Part shown: positions 13,164-19,758 of the stretch, piece by piece
Layout: every line of letters begins with the position of its first letter
How positions within the stretch are numbered: the first letter of the stretch is position 1
Source: a virus
IMG/VR virus record: IMGVR_UViG_3300047491_001112
Span: 1-28,501 of that record
Length of the DNA stretch: 28,501 nucleotides
Reading direction: 5' to 3' (one strand)
Notes under the pieces: model-generated
What the model was told of the DNA's origin: nothing
The model's input: only the letters and a program-made list of their open reading frames with translations
Databases searched by the model: none
Made by a program: the position numbers and the translations under genes

Positions 13164-14132
13164 TCATTCTTCGTAGATGATTTCGATGTCACTCCACGGA
13201 ACGGACTTGTAGTCCCTCTCGTTGGACGGACAACGGAGAGAGACCGTTTTTGCCTTGACGTTGACCGTCGTGACCTGACATTCCAGGGTTTTCTTGCTGC
13301 CCTTGGGTTTGTACATCACGGCGTCGTCCTTCTCAGGGACGGTATCGTCAGCTTCGTCTCCCTCGTCCTCGTCGTCCTCGTCGTCGTCTTCGTCAGATTC
13401 GTCCTCATCGGACTCTTCTTCCGAATCCTCTTCGGATTCTTCTTCCGAATCCTCTTCGGATTCTTCGTCTTCGTCCGGTTCGTCACCATCTTCTTCGTCC
13501 GACTCTTCTTCCTCGGATTCCTCGTCATCTTCTTCGGCGTCATCGTCTCCTTCTTCGTCGGAATCTTCGTCGTCGGTTTCTTCTTCCTCGTCTTCGTCTT
13601 CATCCGCTTCGGCGCCTTCTTCGTCGTCCAGACGCTTGTTGAGGAAGATATTGGCATATTCCTTGGTCCGTTTCACGGACAACTGAACTTCCGGTTTTTC
13701 CTCGCCCAGTTCCGCCATGATTTCGAGGAATTCCTCGTTCAATTCCAGACCCTCGGTGTCGTAACCGAGACGTTGCAGATCGATCATCAGACGTTCGATC
13801 AGTTCTTCCGCCGACACGGATTCGCCGTTTTTGAACTTCTTGTCCGCCAGAGAATGAAAGCGGTCGAAACGGAGGCCCTTCGCCTTGCCGCGACTTCCGA
13901 TCAATGACATGGAAACAAAGGGGTTGTTCTTCTTGTCCTTGCCCAGGGAGACCTGGGTGAGACGGGCGACGACGGTCTGACTTTCCCCGTCTTTCAGACC
14001 GAGCGCCTTGATGATCTTGGCGTTGTCCTGACGCGAAGAGTCCTTCACCTTACGGGCTTTATTCCAGGCGGATTGAAGACGCTTGGAAGCGGCGAGGAAC
14101 TCAGAGTGACCCTTACCTTTGGCCTTTGCCAT
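13164..14132 (-). CDS. putative ssDNA-binding protein with long acidic linker
   Basis: 322 residues from ATG at 14132 (GAAAGG upstream); a start 17 codons earlier would lie in the intergenic leader and lacks support. Residues about 50-170 form a basic/mixed domain with strands (QTVVARLTQVSLGKDKKNNPFVSMSLIGSR) like an OB-type or DUF669-like phage ssDNA-binding module. Residues 169-263 are almost uninterrupted Asp, Glu and Ser, including ESEEDSEE repeats. Residues 270-320 form a small C-terminal beta domain (DAVMYKPKGSKKTLECQVTTVNVKAKTVSLRC...PWSDIEIIY) resembling a Tudor/SH3-like fold. Acidic tails in T4 gp32 and T7 gp2.5 recruit replication partners. The position between Sak4-like and polymerase genes supports an SSB role; the domain assignment is inferred. 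Confidence 0.55.
   Translation of the reverse strand: MAKAKGKGHSEFLAASKRLQSAWNKARKVKDSSRQDNAKIIKALGLKDGESQTVVARLTQVSLGKDKKNNPFVSMSLIGSRGKAKGLRFDRFHSLADKKFKNGESVSAEELIERLMIDLQRLGYDTEGLELNEEFLEIMAELGEEKPEVQLSVKRTKEYANIFLNKRLDDEEGAEADEDEDEEEETDDEDSDEEGDDDAEEDDEESEEEESDEEDGDEPDEDEESEEDSEEESEEDSEEESDEDESDEDDDEDDEDEGDEADDTVPEKDDAVMYKPKGSKKTLECQVTTVNVKAKTVSLRCPSNERDYKSVPWSDIEIIYEE
13413..13462. repeat. tandem 24-bp repeat in the acidic linker
   Basis: Two near-identical 24-bp units (core TCTTCTTCCGAATCCTCTTC) encode the ESEEDSEE repeat of the acidic linker. The surrounding TCTTC/GTCCTC runs are simpler repeats of the same type, so the linker length may vary between related phages. Confidence 0.6.
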
Positions 14133-14179
14133 AACAGTACCTTTCAAGTGGGGTTGAAAATGGTTCGTAATGCCGCAGG

Positions 14180-15106
14180 TCATTCCACCCGACGGCGTTT
14201 TTTCTTCTTGGTGGTAGTTGCGGTGGTTTCCGGCTGATCCATGTCGTAGAGCTTGTTGTCAAACCCAAGCTGGATCTGCTGAAATGCTTCCTGGGCATTG
14301 GAACCCATGGGAATGATGGAAACCGGTCGTCCCTCGGGATCGAGAAAGTGACCGGGGACCTGATTGCTGCACACGATCTGATCGTTTCCACGGACCATCA
14401 TGGCGCGGTTACTGCCGTGGAATCCGTAGTAGAACACAAAATCACAAATGGTCTGAATGACCTTCCAGGCAGTCGGTGTGCAGGTTGCACAAACGATGTC
14501 GTACTCACCACCCAGACGGGAAATGATCTTTTTGTCCCGGGCATGGGAAATCAGCACCAACTGTTTTCCGGCATCGGAGACCAATGCCAATGCGTGTTCT
14601 AGTTCGTCTTTGATCCGCTGCCAGACTTGATGACCTTCAGAAGCAGCATTGGGATGGGACACTCCTTCTTCCCAGCAGGCATACTCGAAACATGCCTCAT
14701 AGGCACGGTCAATCGTGTCAAGAACGATGGTTTTCACGCTCTTGTCCTCCACTGCTTCCATCAGCAGCGGCAAGAACGGCGTGCAGGGTTTATCCATCTC
14801 GTTCCACGTCAACGGAGGCTGCATGGAACCGTCCTTGAGACGACGAGGGATTTGTCGGATGGGCAGGTTACGACGACCGCGCTCAAACATGAAAGTTAGA
14901 GCATTCGGCCATTGGGATGCCAGAGAAGTTTTGCCTACCCCCTTCTCTCCGTAAATGGCAAGGTGGTAGGAGAAGAAGTCCTCGGGCGGGCAGTTGATGT
15001 CTTCCAACGAGGGGATTCCCTCGTATTCGGGAATCTGCTTTCCCGGTGAGCCCTTTCCAAGACGCCTCTTCATTTGCGTCTTATTCACTTTCTTGGTTGA
15101 TGCCAT
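14180..15106 (-). CDS. Sak4-like RecA-fold ATPase (AAA_24 type)
   Basis: 308 residues. Walker A is GEKGVGKTS (residues 53-61) and Walker B is KTIVLDTID (Asp130), followed by RAYE. Then come GHQVWQRIKDE and QLVLISHARDK, the usual order for phage AAA_24 / Sak4 ATPases that promote single-strand annealing or exchange together with a phage SSB. A basic, disordered N-terminus (STKKVNKTQMKRRLGKG) and Lys/Arg-rich C-terminus (TKKKKRRRVE) flank the core. CAGGAG precedes the ATG at 15106. It is first behind the promoter at 15148-15175 and is followed by the acidic putative SSB, with a RecB-like nuclease upstream: a typical phage recombination set. Confidence 0.8.
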   Translation of the reverse strand: MASTKKVNKTQMKRRLGKGSPGKQIPEYEGIPSLEDINCPPEDFFSYHLAIYGEKGVGKTSLASQWPNALTFMFERGRRNLPIRQIPRRLKDGSMQPPLTWNEMDKPCTPFLPLLMEAVEDKSVKTIVLDTIDRAYEACFEYACWEEGVSHPNAASEGHQVWQRIKDELEHALALVSDAGKQLVLISHARDKKIISRLGGEYDIVCATCTPTAWKVIQTICDFVFYYGFHGSNRAMMVRGNDQIVCSNQVPGHFLDPEGRPVSIIPMGSNAQEAFQQIQLGFDNKLYDMDQPETTATTTKKKKRRRVE

Positions 15107-15147
15107 GTGAGTCTCCTGCGGGTGGTTTCGTCTCGGTCAGTATCCGA

Positions 15148-15175
15148 AGTATACGGATGTGTCTATCTAAGTAAA
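15148..15175 (-). promoter_or_regulatory. sigma70-type promoter for the Sak4-like gene
   Basis: Minus-strand TTTACT, 16-base spacer, TATACT. It points to the start at 15106, leaving a short leader with CAGGAG. A TTTCT/AGAAA palindrome lies about 23 bases upstream of the -35 box. Confidence 0.7.
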
Positions 15176-15189
15176 TACCCCCCTTTCAG

Positions 15190-15205
15190 TTTTTCTGGAA
15201 GAAAG
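15190..15205. promoter_or_regulatory. 16-bp repeat/palindrome upstream of the Sak4 promoter
   Basis: TTTTTCTGGAAGAAAG contains the dyad TTTCT-GGA-AGAAA, centred about 23 bases before the -35 box. It is an exact copy of the 16-mer at 8272-8287. Confidence 0.5.
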
Positions 15206-15219
15206 CTATTTCCGGTGTC

Positions 15220-15237
15220 GGGTGTCGAGGTACACCC
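15220..15237 (-). terminator. small hairpin after the RecB-like gene
   Basis: GGGTGT and ACACCC form a 6-bp stem with a 6-base loop, just downstream of the stop codon at 15256. There is no clear T tract, so it is a weak terminator or RNA end signal. Confidence 0.35.
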
Positions 15238-15240
15238 TTC

Positions 15241-15257
15241 CAGCGTGGGAATAAATC
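15241..15257 (-). repeat. intergenic 17-bp element, copy 5
   Basis: Minus-strand GATTTATTCCCACGCTG, two mismatches at the 3' end. Its first bases overlap the TGA stop codon of the RecB-like nuclease gene. Confidence 0.6.
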
Positions 15258-16509
15258 AGTCCGCCAGTTCCGGGAATACCTCTTTCCGTTTCTTCAGTCC
15301 GTAGGAACTCCCCCTGGTCAGGTACTCGAAAAACTCGCCCCTCTGGCCCGATCCAAGAGAGTCGTAGACTCCGAAGGGGCGCTGATAATGGATGTTCTGT
15401 AGGCGTGCTTTGAGGACTTGTTCCGTCCACGGCACTTTCCAATCGACCTGCTCTCCCCACGGGTCGAAAGGGTTGTGTTTCACAGAATCCCACCACTTCA
15501 CCACGATTTCAAGCAGGGGGTTCAAGCTCCGCAAACACCAGTTTTCCAAGTCCCCAGGTTCCAGGCAAGTTTTCCACCGCATAAAGTACCAAGACGGTCG
15601 TGCAGCCACATCATCTTGTACCCGAGCGTTGAATGAAGGGATAGTTTCCCCTTTCTTCGGGCGAAGTTGCGGACGACGAATCACGTTGTAAAGAATGCCC
15701 TGCGGAACCTCCATGAAACGGCAGGCCAACGTGACGCAATAGAACATGGATTGCAGGTCTTGGGACAACATGGATTGCAGGGAATCTTGGTCGATATTCC
15801 CCTTGGTCTTGTTCTCCTGCAACCAGATGCGGTTGTATCCGTTGGAATCCTTGGATTCGGACAGGTCCCGATAGGCTTCGTCCCAGCGACCGCGAAGAGT
15901 GATTTGCCGTCCCGACGGCAGGGGATACTGTACGCGGAAAGTTTCTTCCCGCGAAATGTAGACTTTCTTGGACGGGTCGTCTTCTTTCGCCCAGTATTTG
16001 ACGTACCCCTGGTAAACCGCTTCCACCATGGACATCAGGTTTTCAAACTCCTGAATCTGCTCAGGAGTCATGCGGCGATTTTCCTTGATGCGGGTCTGGG
16101 TGTACTCATCCAAGATGCGTGGGATTTCTTTTTCCCCGACTCCCGATGCCGCCATTTCCAGACAGTAGTGAAAAGCCGATCCAAATTCCAATGGCGCCGA
16201 GAGACCGGTTTCCGACCAACCCTCGACCATCGCCAGCCGGAATCGTTCCGGACAGGTCATGAACTTGCTGATGGCACTGTAGGTGATCCCGTCTCGGTCG
16301 AGGTCCCAGAGGGAATCCCCGGCAGTCTTATTACGGCGACGACTGGTCTTTGCCAGCTTGCCCAGAAATTCTTCGGATTCCGCTGCCGTAGGAATAAGCA
16401 GCTTCTGCTTATAAACGCGGCGTCGAGAAACTCGACGGGCACTGGTTTTATGCTCCCGTCTGGCGTTGAATTCAGATTTTTTGAATCGGATTTTCTTCTT
16501 TCTCGGCAT
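15256..16509 (-). CDS. Cas4/RecB-like PD-(D/E)XK exonuclease
   Basis: 417 residues; AGGAAAG precedes the ATG at 16509. After a basic N-terminus the fold reads as PDDEXK_1: ITYSAISKFMTCPERFRLAM (residues 75-94), LEFGSAFHYCLE with His114, LRGRWDEAY with Asp210, WLQENKTK with Glu232-x-Lys234, and SQDLQSMFY with the conserved Gln and Tyr near 253/257. The Cys of CPERF is single; no four-Cys iron-sulfur set is apparent, unlike classical Cas4. It probably degrades one strand at ends to feed the Sak4-like annealing system next door. Its first 38 bases overlap the end of the upstream PDDEXK-like gene. Confidence 0.8.
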   Translation of the reverse strand: MPRKKKIRFKKSEFNARREHKTSARRVSRRRVYKQKLLIPTAAESEEFLGKLAKTSRRRNKTAGDSLWDLDRDGITYSAISKFMTCPERFRLAMVEGWSETGLSAPLEFGSAFHYCLEMAASGVGEKEIPRILDEYTQTRIKENRRMTPEQIQEFENLMSMVEAVYQGYVKYWAKEDDPSKKVYISREETFRVQYPLPSGRQITLRGRWDEAYRDLSESKDSNGYNRIWLQENKTKGNIDQDSLQSMLSQDLQSMFYCVTLACRFMEVPQGILYNVIRRPQLRPKKGETIPSFNARVQDDVAARPSWYFMRWKTCLEPGDLENWCLRSLNPLLEIVVKWWDSVKHNPFDPWGEQVDWKVPWTEQVLKARLQNIHYQRPFGVYDSLGSGQRGEFFEYLTRGSSYGLKKRKEVFPELAD

Positions 16510-17011
16510 TCTGCTTTCCTCTCCTTTTGGGGGTTACGAGCTTTTTCTTCTTCCTCTGTTTGAGGGGGTTCTGGTCGGATTGGATCTGCGGTTTTCCACA
16601 GAGGTCAGGATCGCCCGCCAGAGTTCCCAGGAAGCCGCCGTTCGCACGAAACCACTCCCGGGCTACTTCCGGCAGGTCGTCAATGTGAACGACAACGAGG
16701 AACCCTTTTGAGCGTTTACGATGGAGTAGAATTAACGGACGTTTCTTCTGGGGTTTTCCTCCAGCTCTTTTTCTGGAAGAGTACAACTCCCACTCGAAAG
16801 GTGCTGCATTCTCTTTTGCCGCCTTTTCCGCCGTGTCGTCCCACAGAGTCCATGTCGCATTGCGGGCAGCGTACTTCTGCTCGATATACAAACGTGGGTG
16901 GATGGTATCTGAACGGGTCATTTTGGAGGCACCCCCCGACAGAGAATTCCGTTTGGTGCCGAAGGATGCCGCCCCCCTCCGTTCCGCCTGTTTCCATACT
17001 TTGTTGGGCAT
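16472..17011 (-). CDS. putative PD-(D/E)XK resolvase-like phage protein
   Basis: 179 residues from ATG at 17011 (AGAAGGG upstream); an in-frame start 24 codons earlier would read through the 17-bp element. The order KQAERRGAASFGTKRNSLSG, then TRSDTIHPRLYIEQK, then WTLWDDTAEKAAKENAAP, then KGFLVVVHIDDL matches a family of small phage proteins with SGG..TRSD-IH..-(Y/F)IE.K. Asp in RSD, Glu-x-Lys in IEQK and a following strand suggest a PDDEXK nuclease core, perhaps a junction resolvase. A Lys/Arg-rich insertion (SSRKRAGGKPQKKRP) and basic C-terminus are unusual. It sits in the recombination cluster and overlaps the RecB-like gene. Confidence 0.6.
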   Translation of the reverse strand: MPNKVWKQAERRGAASFGTKRNSLSGGASKMTRSDTIHPRLYIEQKYAARNATWTLWDDTAEKAAKENAAPFEWELYSSRKRAGGKPQKKRPLILLHRKRSKGFLVVVHIDDLPEVAREWFRANGGFLGTLAGDPDLCGKPQIQSDQNPLKQRKKKKLVTPKRRGKQNAEKEENPIQKI

Positions 17012-17025
17012 AGCCAACCCTTCTG

Positions 17026-17042
17026 TAAGGTGGGAATAAATC
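17026..17042 (-). repeat. intergenic 17-bp element, copy 6
   Basis: Minus-strand GATTTATTCCCACCTTA, one mismatch. It overlaps the TGA stop of the 157-residue gene and ends 14 bases before the next start codon. Confidence 0.7.
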
Positions 17043-17514
17043 ATCCGGTGAAACGGGCATCCTCGATACCGTACTTGCGACACAGTTCCACAATGTCCGC
17101 TTCGTGGAGTTCTTTGTTCCCGGTGCGGCTATCTACGGGATCACCGTGATGGTTGTACCGCAGGGAGATGACGGGAGGGGTTCCCTTGGAATTGAGAAGC
17201 TGTCCGGTGTTGAACAGTAATCTCCACCAGTTGACGCCCTGCCGTCCGGAATCCATGGACGTCAGCAGAGATGGGCGGTTGGAAAATTCCTCGCGGATGT
17301 TCTTTTCCAACATGACGTTGGTCAGCTTTTTTGACTTGGGGAGATTCTCGTTCAATTGGAACAAATTCCAGATGAAGAGGCGGACTCCCAGGGAAGACCG
17401 GCGACCCTTGGACCGACTCATGCTTTTGGTTGGTGGGTCCTCGATGGGAGTGAAGTCCAGAATTTCCTCCAAGGCTTTCATAGTCGTGATCTTGCGGCGT
17501 TTCTTGGTTGTCAT
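17041..17514 (-). CDS. hypothetical basic protein, first gene of the replication operon
   Basis: 157 residues, not recognised. The N-terminus is basic (MTTKKRRKITTMKALEEILD) and a second basic stretch follows (SMSRSKGRRSSLGVRLF). The middle is helical (LFIWNLFQLNENLPKSKKLTNVMLEKNIREEF). A WW-containing segment (GRQGVNWWRLLFNTGQLL) and an acidic C-terminal helix (KELHEADIVELCRKYGIED) complete it. GGAG precedes the ATG at 17514. It is the first gene behind the strong promoter at 17553-17580, upstream of nuclease and recombination genes. It might be a DNA-binding regulator or replication accessory; no HTH is certain. Confidence 0.65.
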   Translation of the reverse strand: MTTKKRRKITTMKALEEILDFTPIEDPPTKSMSRSKGRRSSLGVRLFIWNLFQLNENLPKSKKLTNVMLEKNIREEFSNRPSLLTSMDSGRQGVNWWRLLFNTGQLLNSKGTPPVISLRYNHHGDPVDSRTGNKELHEADIVELCRKYGIEDARFTG

Positions 17515-17552
17515 GATTCTGCTCCGGTGCGGTGTGTAGGTAGCGACACCGT

Positions 17553-17580
17553 ATTATAGCTGTAGGAAGAAGTGCGTCAA
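17553..17580 (-). promoter_or_regulatory. strong sigma70-type promoter, leftward, for the replication operon
   Basis: Minus-strand TTGACG, 16-base spacer, TATAAT (perfect -10). It starts the leftward operon at 17514. Its -35 box is one arm of a perfect dyad shared with the rightward promoter. Confidence 0.8.
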
Positions 17581-17594
17581 CCTGCACTTGACGC
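17574..17594. promoter_or_regulatory. dyad joining two back-to-back -35 boxes (candidate operator)
   Basis: GCGTCAA-CCTGCAC-TTGACGC is a perfect 7-bp inverted repeat. Each arm is the -35 box of one of the divergent promoters. One dimeric protein bound here would control both directions. Confidence 0.55.
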
Positions 17595-17615
17595 CAAGGA
17601 CAGTCTGCATATTAT
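17588..17615 (+). promoter_or_regulatory. rightward sigma70-type promoter for a short RNA
   Basis: Plus-strand TTGACG, 16-base spacer, TATTAT. It is the only convincing plus-strand promoter in the window. A plus-strand intrinsic terminator lies about 35-65 bases further on. Confidence 0.65.
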
Positions 17616-17621
17616 GGAGGT

Positions 17622-17681
17622 AGGCAGACTGATCCAAGTCTCCTGGGGTTCCCGGGCAGGTTAATCCTGTCCGGGTTTTTT
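17622..17681 (+). ncRNA. candidate ~60-nt rightward small RNA
   Basis: This is the predicted transcript from the plus promoter (start near 17622) to the terminator T tract (17676-17681). It can form a first hairpin with stem AGACT/AGTCT (17626-17641 region) and ends in the terminator hairpin. It has no ribosome binding site plus start codon. It runs head-on into the leftward virion operon, and its last bases are antisense to the stop codon of the glycosyltransferase-methyltransferase mRNA. The layout recalls lambda OOP RNA. Existence is inferred from promoter plus terminator, not shown. Confidence 0.5.
17651..17681 (+). terminator. plus-strand intrinsic terminator
   Basis: CCCGGGCAGG and CCTGTCCGGG form a 10-bp stem (one G.T) with a 5-base loop, followed by TTTTTT. 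The T tract is on the plus strand only, so it ends a rightward transcript. The hairpin may also help stop the leftward virion operon. Confidence 0.8.
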
Positions 17682-19341
17682 ATGCGCGGGATGCCCACCA
17701 TTGTCCGAGTTTCCCTGGAAGTTCCGGGTGATGCTGGATTTCAATGGTGGTGAAACCCTGGGCTTCCAAGAGAGATTGCAGTTCTTCCGCCGAATGGTTC
17801 ATTTCAGGTGTATGCCATTCTCCCACGCAATTTTGAACTCTCGACAAATCTTGTCGAAGCAGCACCCATTCCGACCCTTCACAGTCCAATTTCAGGGTGT
17901 GGATTTTCAGACCGCAAAGTCCTATCAGCCACCAGAATGGAATCGTCAGGCAGAACTGGCCTGATGTGTGGAGGTAATTTTCCCCTGTGTGGGTGCCTGG
18001 GGTAATGAAGGAATGTCCCAAGACATCCAAAGCAGCAGCATGAATACGGACAGATCGGTCCCCCCATTCCGCCATGTTCTGACACAGGCATTGGAAATTG
18101 AAATCATCAGGTTCCACGGAGAAGACCCGCATGGCGCCGCGAGTCAAACACTCGCTGGCGAAGCATCCGACATGCCCACCGATGTCTAGAACTACAGAAT
18201 TGCCTGGGAAGCGTTCCGGTAAGCGGTAAGTGTTCAACAGAACATTATCGGTCCAGATACCAATCTCTTGCGGGTTCCGCAACATCTTCCAGGCAGGTCC
18301 AGGGTAACGGGTTTCCCCCCTCCAGGCTTGACGCAGTTCCGATAGGTAGGCATCCACGAGATTTCCATGGACAAAACCCTCGGGGTGTTTGTTATATCCC
18401 AGAAGGTCCCATTTGGTCACCGGTTGGCAACGATGCTGAAAGACGACTTCTCCGGTGAAATCTTTTTGCAGGAAACATCCGCCGTCATTGTTGCCCAACC
18501 ATCCGCAGGAAGGTGGAACAGCATAAGTTGTGTGTGTACGGTTCCAGGCGAGGTAGAAGGTTGACTTGTCTCCGTAAATATACTGGTACCAGAAGTTGGA
18601 ATGGATGTTCATCAGTTTGCAGATTTGCAGCGCAGTCCAAGAACGCTTCTTGTCAATCAGCAACTGACCGGATTCCACCGGAATGTAACCTCCACGAACT
18701 TTAATTTTGTCTCGAAGTTTGTCGTAGAACTCGGCACCCTCTTTAGGGAATGGCAACCCCGCTGCCTTGAATGCCTGGGTGGTAATATCCCACCCTCCGT
18801 CTGAATAGAAATCCGGCCAGAGAATAGTTCCGGCTGCTTCGTATTCCTGTGTATCAAACAGGTAAGTCGGGTCTTTGACGGGAACCTGATCGGAATCGAG
18901 AAAGAGAACTTCCTGCCAAGGACAATGCAAAATGGAATAGACTTTGCATTCCCAACCACCCAAATGCGGTGGTTTTTCTGGAAGAAAGACACTGGCGTCC
19001 ACACAGGAAATGTCTGGCCCAATCCCCTCGATCAGGGATTGCATGTAGGGGTCCATCTCGGATCGGTCCAGAAACCAAACCTGAATCGGGAGTTTGCAAC
19101 CCAGGTGACGCAATAGTTTGCAGAGAACGTATCCACCGGAAAAATAGGTCTGACCACCGGCAATGGTGACGATACCCCGACCGGCATACTTATTTTCGGG
19201 ATATCTTGGAATGTGTGCCAGAGTGTCGGCTATCAGAGTTCGGTGAAAGTCGATTTGATCCTGTAGGTGCTTGTATCGGCGTTGACTGACAGTTTCACGC
19301 TGCTTTGCCAACATCAGTTCTACATCGAGATTTACCGGCAT
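17680..19341 (-). CDS. fused glycosyltransferase and FkbM-family methyltransferase
   Basis: 553 residues. Residues about 50-335 are a GT-A glycosyltransferase of the GT8/MNN1 (GT71)-like kind: GRGIVTIAGGQTYFSGGYVL, LPIQVWFLDRSEM, and WQEVLFLDSDQVPVKDPTYLFD with the metal-binding Asp149-Ser-Asp151. Later conserved-looking pieces are ESGQLLID and the FQHRCQPVTKW region. Residues about 380-545 are an FkbM-type SAM methyltransferase: VVLDIGGHVGCFA (383-395), VFSVEPDDFNFQCL, HAAALD, and LKLDCEGSEWVLL near 483-495. The protein could add and O-methylate a sugar on the virion or the host surface. It ends the virion operon. The ATG at 19341 follows the previous stop by three bases, with only a weak Shine-Dalgarno. 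Confidence 0.8.
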   Translation of the reverse strand: MPVNLDVELMLAKQRETVSQRRYKHLQDQIDFHRTLIADTLAHIPRYPENKYAGRGIVTIAGGQTYFSGGYVLCKLLRHLGCKLPIQVWFLDRSEMDPYMQSLIEGIGPDISCVDASVFLPEKPPHLGGWECKVYSILHCPWQEVLFLDSDQVPVKDPTYLFDTQEYEAAGTILWPDFYSDGGWDITTQAFKAAGLPFPKEGAEFYDKLRDKIKVRGGYIPVESGQLLIDKKRSWTALQICKLMNIHSNFWYQYIYGDKSTFYLAWNRTHTTYAVPPSCGWLGNNDGGCFLQKDFTGEVVFQHRCQPVTKWDLLGYNKHPEGFVHGNLVDAYLSELRQAWRGETRYPGPAWKMLRNPQEIGIWTDNVLLNTYRLPERFPGNSVVLDIGGHVGCFASECLTRGAMRVFSVEPDDFNFQCLCQNMAEWGDRSVRIHAAALDVLGHSFITPGTHTGENYLHTSGQFCLTIPFWWLIGLCGLKIHTLKLDCEGSEWVLLRQDLSRVQNCVGEWHTPEMNHSAEELQSLLEAQGFTTIEIQHHPELPGKLGQWWASRA

Positions 19342-19344
19342 AAA

Positions 19345-19758
19345 TCACTCGGTGGGTAGTGGTCGGGTATTTAATCCCGCATTACGGATGGCTAGGAGAA
19401 TCGCCTGTTCCACTGCCATGCGGAAGATGGGTTTCGCCAGACGGATCAGGTAACCGATCTTGCGGCTATCGGCTTCCATGTAAATCCGGTTGTAGATCCA
19501 TTCCATGTTTTCGCGGCACCATTCAGGACCTTTGAGGTTCATGGTGCAGGCGGTATCGCTGCAACGGCAACCGGTAACTTCCTTCTGTCCGAACCACTTG
19601 AAGATCCGTTTCAGTTCTGTTCCCGGACCGAATTCCGGACAGGGGTTCAACAGGGTGGTCATCGCTTCGTGCGAAGGAGGTGGTGAAGGAGGGATTTTGG
19701 AAGCCAGACGCTGTTGCATCTCTTCCATCATCCGTTGGACATCCATATCGACACTCAT
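19345..19758 (-). CDS. planctomycete-type helical protein with Cys motif
   Basis: 137 residues from ATG at 19758, chosen because GGAGG stands seven bases before it; an ATG two codons upstream is too close. The start overlaps the previous stop in ATGA. After a Met/Gln-rich helix and Pro-rich linker (KIPPSPPPSHE) comes FGPGTELKRIFKWFGQKEVTGCRCSDTACTMN, then GPEWCRENMEWI. I recognise this (GTELK..L...G....GC.C...A..MD..G..WC..N) from many planctomycete proteins, often next to or fused with glycosyltransferases, as here. The Cys residues could bind a metal. Function is unknown; the adjacency suggests a shared role with the glycosyltransferase gene. Confidence 0.65.
   Translation of the reverse strand: MSVDMDVQRMMEEMQQRLASKIPPSPPPSHEAMTTLLNPCPEFGPGTELKRIFKWFGQKEVTGCRCSDTACTMNLKGPEWCRENMEWIYNRIYMEADSRKIGYLIRLAKPIFRMAVEQAILLAIRNAGLNTRPLPTE

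Noticed and set aside
13294-13686. Plus-strand Ser-rich ORF and a minus-strand Lys/Thr-rich ORF in another frame
   Set aside because: Both are frame shadows of the Asp/Glu/Ser repeat in the acidic-linker gene.
17614-17664. 16-codon plus-strand ORF inside the candidate small RNA
   Set aside because: Its ATG lies in the -10 box, upstream of the predicted transcription start, and would not be in the RNA.
19368-19387. Plus-strand near-copy of the 17-bp element and flanking CGG (two mismatches to the copy at 571-590)
   Set aside because: It is in the opposite orientation and inside the coding end of the 137-residue gene, so I did not count it as a member. It should be rechecked if relatives conserve it.
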